Of a stretch of 64,000 nt of DNA, positions 60,078-64,000 are shown in pieces. Origin of the DNA: JBDHWI01 sp964590135. Lineage in GTDB: Bacteria > Chloroflexota > Anaerolineae > J036 > Brachytrichaceae. The stretch lies in contig CAZPVX010000006.1 in NCBI GenBank assembly GCA_964590135.1, forward strand, positions 85,868-149,867, written 5' to 3'. Both the position numbers and the translations under genes were made by a program. Under the pieces are notes generated by a model. That model worked only from the letters and a program-made list of their open reading frames with translations. It ran no database searches and had not been told where the DNA came from. Numbering within the stretch: position 1 is the stretch's first letter; each line of letters opens with the position of its first letter.

Positions 60078-60575
60078 ATGGCCACAAGGACACACGACGT
60101 ATCGCTCTTGAACGACCCGGTCGCGCAGGAATTGCTGCACTCGCGCATCCCGGCCCGCCTGGCCTACGTCTGGCCCGATGGCACACCGCGCGTCATCCCG
60201 ATCGGCTTTCACTGGGATGGCCACGATCTGGTGTTCGGCACGCCGCCGAACGCGCCGAAGTCGCATGTGCTGAAGGATGGCGCAAAAGTTGCGGTCACGA
60301 TTGACTCGAACGAGATGCCCTACAAAGCGCTGACCATTCGGGGCACAGCAAAGGTCAGTTTGGTGGATGGCGTGGTGCCGGAATATGCTCTGGCGATGAT
60401 GCGCTACATGGGCGAAGAAGGGGGAAAGGCGTGGCTGGCGCAGATTGACCAGATGGGTCATCACCCGAAGATGGGCGGCAAGATGGTGCGCATCGCCGTC
60501 ACACCGGAGTGGGTGCACATCATTGACTTTCAGCAGCGCTTCCCCAGCGCGATCGAGGAAGTGATGGCGGGGTGA
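60078..60575 (+). CDS. pyridoxamine 5'-phosphate oxidase-like (PPOX) protein
   Basis: Split-barrel flavin-binding protein of 165 residues. RIPARLAYVWPDGTPRVIPIGFHWDGHDLVFGT, KVAVTIDSNEMPYKALTIRGTAKV and the closing VRIAVTPEWVHIIDFQQRF are PPOX-class features; it probably binds FMN or F420 rather than acting in B6 synthesis. GGAGG at 60066-60070, 7 nt before the ATG. Confidence 0.9.
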   Translation: MATRTHDVSLLNDPVAQELLHSRIPARLAYVWPDGTPRVIPIGFHWDGHDLVFGTPPNAPKSHVLKDGAKVAVTIDSNEMPYKALTIRGTAKVSLVDGVVPEYALAMMRYMGEEGGKAWLAQIDQMGHHPKMGGKMVRIAVTPEWVHIIDFQQRFPSAIEEVMAG

Positions 60576-60694
60576 AGCCAATCCCGTTCGGGAAGGATAC
60601 ATTCCTATCGAAGTAAACAAGGCGTATTTTCGAAGTCACCTCGAAGAACCGTTGAACCGAATTCGCTCTCGAGTCAAAAAGGAGAGATCAACAA

Positions 60695-60994
60695 ATGTCC
60701 AAACCCGTTTATCTGCTCGTTCTTGGCACAGGCTACACTGAGGCTTGGCATCATCTTTCTAAAGACGAACAAGCCAACTTGCGGTCGAAGGTTGAAGAAG
60801 TTGACAAGCGCGCCGGGGCAAAGCGGCTGATCGTATGTAATTCGCGCTGGGCAGATGAGTCGGTCTTCGCCTGGGGCGTTATTGAATATCCAGATATGGA
60901 TAGCTACCAACAGAAGGTCGAAGAGTTAGAAAAGTTGAACTGGTGGCAATACTTCTCCGCCAAGACGATTCTTGGAACCAAGAGGAATCCTTAG
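60695..60994 (+). CDS. small hypothetical protein, ferredoxin-like barrel
   Basis: Protein of 99 residues (MSKPVYLLVLGTGYTEAWHHLS). Strand-helix-strand pattern with VEEVDKRAGAKRLIVCNSRWADESVFAWGVIEYPDMDSYQQKVEELEK fits a dimeric alpha/beta barrel (DUF6616/EthD-like) but no residue-level proof. AGGAGA lies about 10 nt before the ATG. Confidence 0.7.
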   Translation: MSKPVYLLVLGTGYTEAWHHLSKDEQANLRSKVEEVDKRAGAKRLIVCNSRWADESVFAWGVIEYPDMDSYQQKVEELEKLNWWQYFSAKTILGTKRNP

Positions 60995-61170
60995 CGAGCA
61001 GCACGACCAACGGCGAGCATGATTTTCGCGGGTTGGGTTGCGTCTTCGCGCTTGAATTAGCCGCATCCGGTGGTTCCGATTCCGTCGCCACTCGCACCGC
61101 CGGCATCGAATCGAATCCGACGCCTCGGCCAGGGATGCCCGTTGATGTGGGGGTGTGTAGGTAGCATCAG

Positions 61171-61365
61171 TCAATCAACCCGCTCGCCAAACGCGACGGC
61201 GCGCTCACCCATCGCCGTAACAACGACAAGCGCGCCGTCATCCTCTACGCGCACTGCTTCGCCCTCAACCATCTCATCGGCGGCTCTCAGCCGCACTTGC
61301 TTGCCGAGCGTGTCGAGACGGCGCGCGTAGCCGGCAACAGGCGAGGCGGGCAACGTCACTGACAA
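61171..61365 (-). pseudogene. C-terminal remnant of a biotin-protein ligase (birA)
   Basis: The short frame (up to 64 codons, TTG start) encodes ARRLDTLGKQVRLRAADE, then EGEAVRVEDDGALVVVTAMG, matching the C-terminal SH3-like domain of BirA. Nothing resembling the BirA catalytic domain (GRGRxGR, KWPND) is found upstream on this strand. The gene was therefore cut or decayed, or a domain was left behind at a recombination boundary. The assignment rests on motif resemblance of one small domain. Confidence 0.6.
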
Positions 61366-61440
61366 GCGCTTCGAGTGTTGTGATAAACGACTTTTTGTAA
61401 ACTTAGGGCGTTAGCGCTCGGAGCGCTCTGGAGGACACGC

Positions 61441-62154
61441 ATGGCACTCGCGGAAGAGAAGGACAAGCGCAAGTCAACTGCGCCCAAACGCGCCACAAAG
61501 GCAAAACGCATCGCAACGCCCAGCAGCAAGCAGGTCATGAAAACCGAGGCGTTGCAAAAGGAGCTAGCGGCCTCAGCAGGGCCGCCCATCGAGAAGGATC
61601 TCTTGCAACTACGATCAATCAACTCCATGGCTCATCGCCAAGCGACCGGACGGCCGGCGCGACGAGTCGGCATGGCGCAAGTCATTGCCTGGCTGGCATG
61701 GATGGTGCTGGCAAGCATCCTGCCCGGCGGTTGCGCCAGCTTGCAGGGCAGCCAGCAGGACCAAACAGGTGTGGCCGCGGGATCCTTCGCGCGCCAGTTG
61801 TCGGTCACAGAAGCCACGGTCGTGCGCTTGGGAGATGGCTGGGACGTGGGCCTTCAGATGGTGTATAGCGGACAATACCTGGACGATCAGGGGCGCGAGC
61901 AGACCGGCCTCATGGCCCGCATCAGCGTGGGCAATGCAGCGCTGGGTCAGGTGGAGACGATTGAGACTCGGGTCGGCACGGTGTTCCACGCCGGCGCTCA
62001 GCGTTATCAGGTGCTGCAACTGAAGCTCAACACCTCAACCAGCTCAGCGCCGGGATCGAGCAATGGCTACATGGTGATCGAACAGTTGGAAGGAGAGCCT
62101 GCCGGAACTCCGGAGCCGGCAAGCACGGGTGTGGCCACAAGCACCGTCGAGTGA
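61441..62154 (+). CDS. putative lipoprotein, hypothetical
   Basis: Protein of 237 residues. A Lys/Ala-rich N-terminal part (~80 residues) precedes an internal signal-like segment (IAWLAWMVLASILPGGCAS) with a lipobox Cys. From about residue 95 onward a beta-rich domain follows (FARQLSVTEATVVRLGDGWDVGLQMVYSG, ARISVGNAALGQVET). GGAGG (61430-61434) supports 61441 as start, yet a start at 61627 or 61672 would give a normal lipoprotein signal. Function unknown. Confidence 0.65.
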   Translation: MALAEEKDKRKSTAPKRATKAKRIATPSSKQVMKTEALQKELAASAGPPIEKDLLQLRSINSMAHRQATGRPARRVGMAQVIAWLAWMVLASILPGGCASLQGSQQDQTGVAAGSFARQLSVTEATVVRLGDGWDVGLQMVYSGQYLDDQGREQTGLMARISVGNAALGQVETIETRVGTVFHAGAQRYQVLQLKLNTSTSSAPGSSNGYMVIEQLEGEPAGTPEPASTGVATSTVE

Positions 62155-62233
62155 CTTTTCGAAGATGGCACAGCGCATGCCTGTAGCCAAACAGATAATA
62201 TGGCCCCGCCGTCATTGCGTTTCGAATGGTGAC

Positions 62234-62752
62234 ATGACCAGGGAATCATCAGTTCTGCCAGACATCCTCATCATCCGTGGCAGTTGGCGGCGACAGGCCG
62301 TGGCTATCAGCGGCAGTATCGGCTTCCTGGTCGTAGGTGCGTTGATGTTGCTACTTCCACCGCCGGCCAAGTCGGTGTTGCCGTGGTCTGAAGCCGGCCA
62401 AGGCGCGGTTGGCGTGCTGGCCATCTTGTTTGGCGTCGTGGGTCTGGCTGTGATGTCATATGTAGCCAGCCGGCCGATCCTGCTTCTGCATCCCGATGGA
62501 TTGACCGATTGTCGCCGTAGGATCGTTATCCCATTTGCCGATATTCGGTCGGTGTCCACTACAGATCGGCAATCAGGTCTGGCAGGCCAGCATATCCATC
62601 TGACGATGCTAGACCCTCAGAAATACGCTTCGCTGGAACAATTCAGCAAACGCAGCGGCCAGAACTCGGCAGGTCTGACCCTCGATCTGAGCCTTGCTGA
62701 CTCTTCTGACTTCCAACGAGCGAGTAGTTACATCGAGCGACATCTGCGGTGA
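62234..62752 (+). CDS. membrane protein with PH-like domain, hypothetical
   Basis: Protein of 172 residues from MTRESSVLPDILIIRGSWRRQ. Two TM segments (AVAISGSIGFLVVGALMLLL, VGVLAILFGVVGLAVMSYVA) followed by a soluble PH-like domain LLLHPDGLTDCRRRIVIPFADIRSVSTTDRQSG resembling STM3941-type proteins. Start chosen because the longer frame (62129) is not supported; a weak ATGGTG precedes it. Function unknown. Confidence 0.65.
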   Translation: MTRESSVLPDILIIRGSWRRQAVAISGSIGFLVVGALMLLLPPPAKSVLPWSEAGQGAVGVLAILFGVVGLAVMSYVASRPILLLHPDGLTDCRRRIVIPFADIRSVSTTDRQSGLAGQHIHLTMLDPQKYASLEQFSKRSGQNSAGLTLDLSLADSSDFQRASSYIERHLR

Positions 62753-63055
62753 TGAACGGATTTCCAGCACTCCCTATCCTTTCGCCATAGGCGGCCAGGA
62801 TGATGGTTTTTTGAACCTCACACAAAGATGTCGCGTTTTTTATTGAGGGTGTACTTCGGCTGTCGGCAGCAGTCGCAGAAACAGTCGAGGCGAACGGCGA
62901 ACCATGGCTTCTTCACCATTGCCCTGGCAGATAGCAGATAATGGTGGCCATTCACGTTGGCGACTGATCGGCAGAGTGAGATCAAGTTCGTGGCGATCTG
63001 ACGATGTTGTGTCCGCACCAGCCAGGCTGGTGTGGTCGTGATCACGAGGTGAGCA
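62753..63055. other. intergenic region
   Basis: 303 bp. No gene supported; reading frames on the minus strand here (62818-63114 and 62840-63346) show no family features and overlap the lipoprotein gene. GAGG at 63046-63049 serves the following gene. Confidence 0.5.
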
Positions 63056-63493
63056 ATGACAACGCCGGTGATCCAGATGGATTGTGATATTCTGGCTGAA
63101 ACAGTGCAGCACAAGTCGGCTCGATTGGCAACTCTGGGCCTTATGATGTTGGTTTTGCTCTACACGTTGAGCGGTTGCGCTGGCCAGACCGGATCCGCCC
63201 GCTCCGGAGAAGAACTTGCAGTGATCGACTCGCCGCGGCAGGATCGCGCGCTGGTGGTCACTGTCAACACCAGCCGAGACGATCCTACGAAGTATCTGAC
63301 ACTGGTGTTCGAAGTGCGCAACAAGGCAACACAATCGGTGCTGCACCGGCAGCAGACCGGCGCGTCCAGCCGGGCAGCGTGGTCAATGCACTGGCTGGAC
63401 AACAACACTGTGCAACTAAAGAGTTCAGACATAGGCACCTACTGTTGGCGGGTGCAGGCCGACGGGGTGTGGATGGAATCTCCTTGCCCTTGA
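63056..63493 (+). CDS. putative lipoprotein, hypothetical
   Basis: Protein of 145 residues with a lipoprotein signal: LATLGLMMLVLLYTLSGCAG. The exported part has a beta-sandwich-like pattern (YLTLVFEVRNKATQSVLHRQ, SMHWLDNNTVQLKSSDIGT, CWRVQADGVW). Similar modules occur as periplasmic lipoproteins of unknown function. GAGG (63046-63049) 6 nt before the ATG. Confidence 0.75.
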   Translation: MTTPVIQMDCDILAETVQHKSARLATLGLMMLVLLYTLSGCAGQTGSARSGEELAVIDSPRQDRALVVTVNTSRDDPTKYLTLVFEVRNKATQSVLHRQQTGASSRAAWSMHWLDNNTVQLKSSDIGTYCWRVQADGVWMESPCP

Positions 63494-63638
63494 TTGTCTC
63501 GTCGCCCGATCGCCGCATTGTGGCTCGCCGCTCGCCATCTTGCGTGGATGGAGCCTATCTCATGCCCGCTGATGCCATCCAGGTTGCATGCGATCAACGC
63601 TCAGGCGCGGCACACTGTCCTTCCTCCGGAGCACGTCC

Positions 63639-64000
63639 ATGACTGACGATCTGCGCACCTTGTTGGATCAAATCGAGCGTGACTTTCGCTTTTTGGCTGA
63701 CGACTTTGCGTTTGCCGCCATGCCGTCCCAACGTTCGGGGGACACAATCACCGTGCAATATCAGCATCCTCAGGCGGTTATCCAGTTCACCCTGCGCGGC
63801 GGCGAGTGGCAGGCGCTGGCCTGGCCGGCTGCCCCGCAGATGCAGTCAAACCAGGTCAAACTCGACGATGTGGTGACTTACCTGACTCGCCCGCCGATCG
63901 ATTTCGCAGCCGACCAGGCGCGGCCAAGCCTCACCCAGAGTCAGGCGCTCAGCGAGTTGGCGCAACAACTGGCGCCCGTTGCAGGTGAGATGCTAGACCT
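63639..64000 (+). CDS. hypothetical protein, partial at window edge
   Basis: An open frame from ATG 63639 to the window end (at least 120 codons): MTDDLRTLLDQIERDFRFLA, then TITVQYQHPQAVIQFTLRGG, KLDDVVTYLTRPPIDFAADQ and LSELAQQLAPVAGEMLD. GGAG (63628-63631) 7 nt upstream supports the start. The other frames here are shadows. No function recognised. Confidence 0.7.
   Translation, partial: MTDDLRTLLDQIERDFRFLADDFAFAAMPSQRSGDTITVQYQHPQAVIQFTLRGGEWQALAWPAAPQMQSNQVKLDDVVTYLTRPPIDFAADQARPSLTQSQALSELAQQLAPVAGEMLD

Noticed and set aside
62840..63346. 168-residue minus strand frame at right edge
   Set aside because: Overlaps the lipoprotein gene with a good Shine-Dalgarno; Cys/His/Arg-rich shadow.
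1..64000. CRISPR array, rRNA, prophage or IS element
   Set aside because: No regularly spaced direct repeats, rRNA signatures, phage structural genes or transposase motifs were seen.

Overview
The window is high-GC bacterial chromosome, packed with genes and carrying no rRNA, CRISPR array, prophage or intact transposase. Single-copy housekeeping genes (dnaN, efp, ftsH, upp, pfkA, trpC, uvrD/pcrA, a tRNA-Gly) show a normal chromosomal backbone. F420-type oxidoreductases, GAF-containing sensor kinases, a GH130 phosphorylase, leaderless-looking promoters and a strongly repeated GCCGGC hexamer fit a member of the Chloroflexota (Anaerolineae-like). That placement is inference, not proof.

Layout. 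1-1.4 kb: tail of a DNA methyltransferase, then an MvaI/BcnI-type restriction endonuclease gene broken by a frameshift. 1.45-12.3 kb: XdhC-like protein, SDR epimerase, pfkA, a GNAT-like protein, a GPH sugar symporter, an SbcC-type ATPase with a histidine phosphatase, a YfcE-type phosphoesterase, trpC and mscL. 12.5-24.5 kb: dnaN, a Lon-like AAA protease, efp, two paralogous small membrane proteins, an F420-type luciferase-like oxidoreductase, a penicillin-acylase-family hydrolase, tRNA-Gly(TCC), an SH3/TIM-barrel protein with a lysine-rich tail and a THUMP-type RNA methyltransferase. 24.8-34.2 kb: GH130 phosphorylase and GH5 glycosidase, denD, a two-component pair, a UvrC-like protein lacking its second nuclease domain, a YitT membrane protein and an exported GH5 lipoprotein. 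34.3-45.5 kb: ftsH, two sensor kinases, upp, dedA, a class II fumarase and an AhpD-like protein. 45.5-59.3 kb: a transporter-HEAT-cNMP fusion, a UvrD/PcrA helicase, a carbohydrate block (Gfo/Idh/MocA oxidoreductase, araA, F420-type reductase, PhyH dioxygenase, AraC regulator) and a HerA-like ATPase. 59.3-64 kb: small proteins of a different style (barrel-like proteins, a PPOX protein, two lipoproteins, membrane and hypothetical proteins) plus a leftover C-terminal piece of a biotin ligase.

Genes working together. The GH130/GH5 genes, the GPH symporter, araA, the Gfo/Idh/MocA enzyme, denD and pfkA suggest use of plant polysaccharides (mannan- or glucan-type oligosaccharides, arabinose) feeding glycolysis; the AraC regulator sits divergently next to this set. 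DNA repair is represented by SbcC, UvrD/PcrA and the short UvrC.

Signals beyond gene content. (1) Many genes have a TANNNT box only 6-9 nt before the start codon, as expected for leaderless mRNAs; one such box precedes a 15-codon upstream ORF joined to the transporter-HEAT gene by ATGA. (2) Three unrelated proteins carry similar in-frame Pro/Glu/Gly-rich inserts encoded by short palindromes, and UvrD carries an in-frame triplicated 7-mer. (3) Perfect intergenic palindromes recur. (4) GCCGGC density falls at both window edges (restriction-modification remnant; 59.3-64 kb block), and the right-hand block uses canonical Shine-Dalgarno sites, which suggests acquired DNA.
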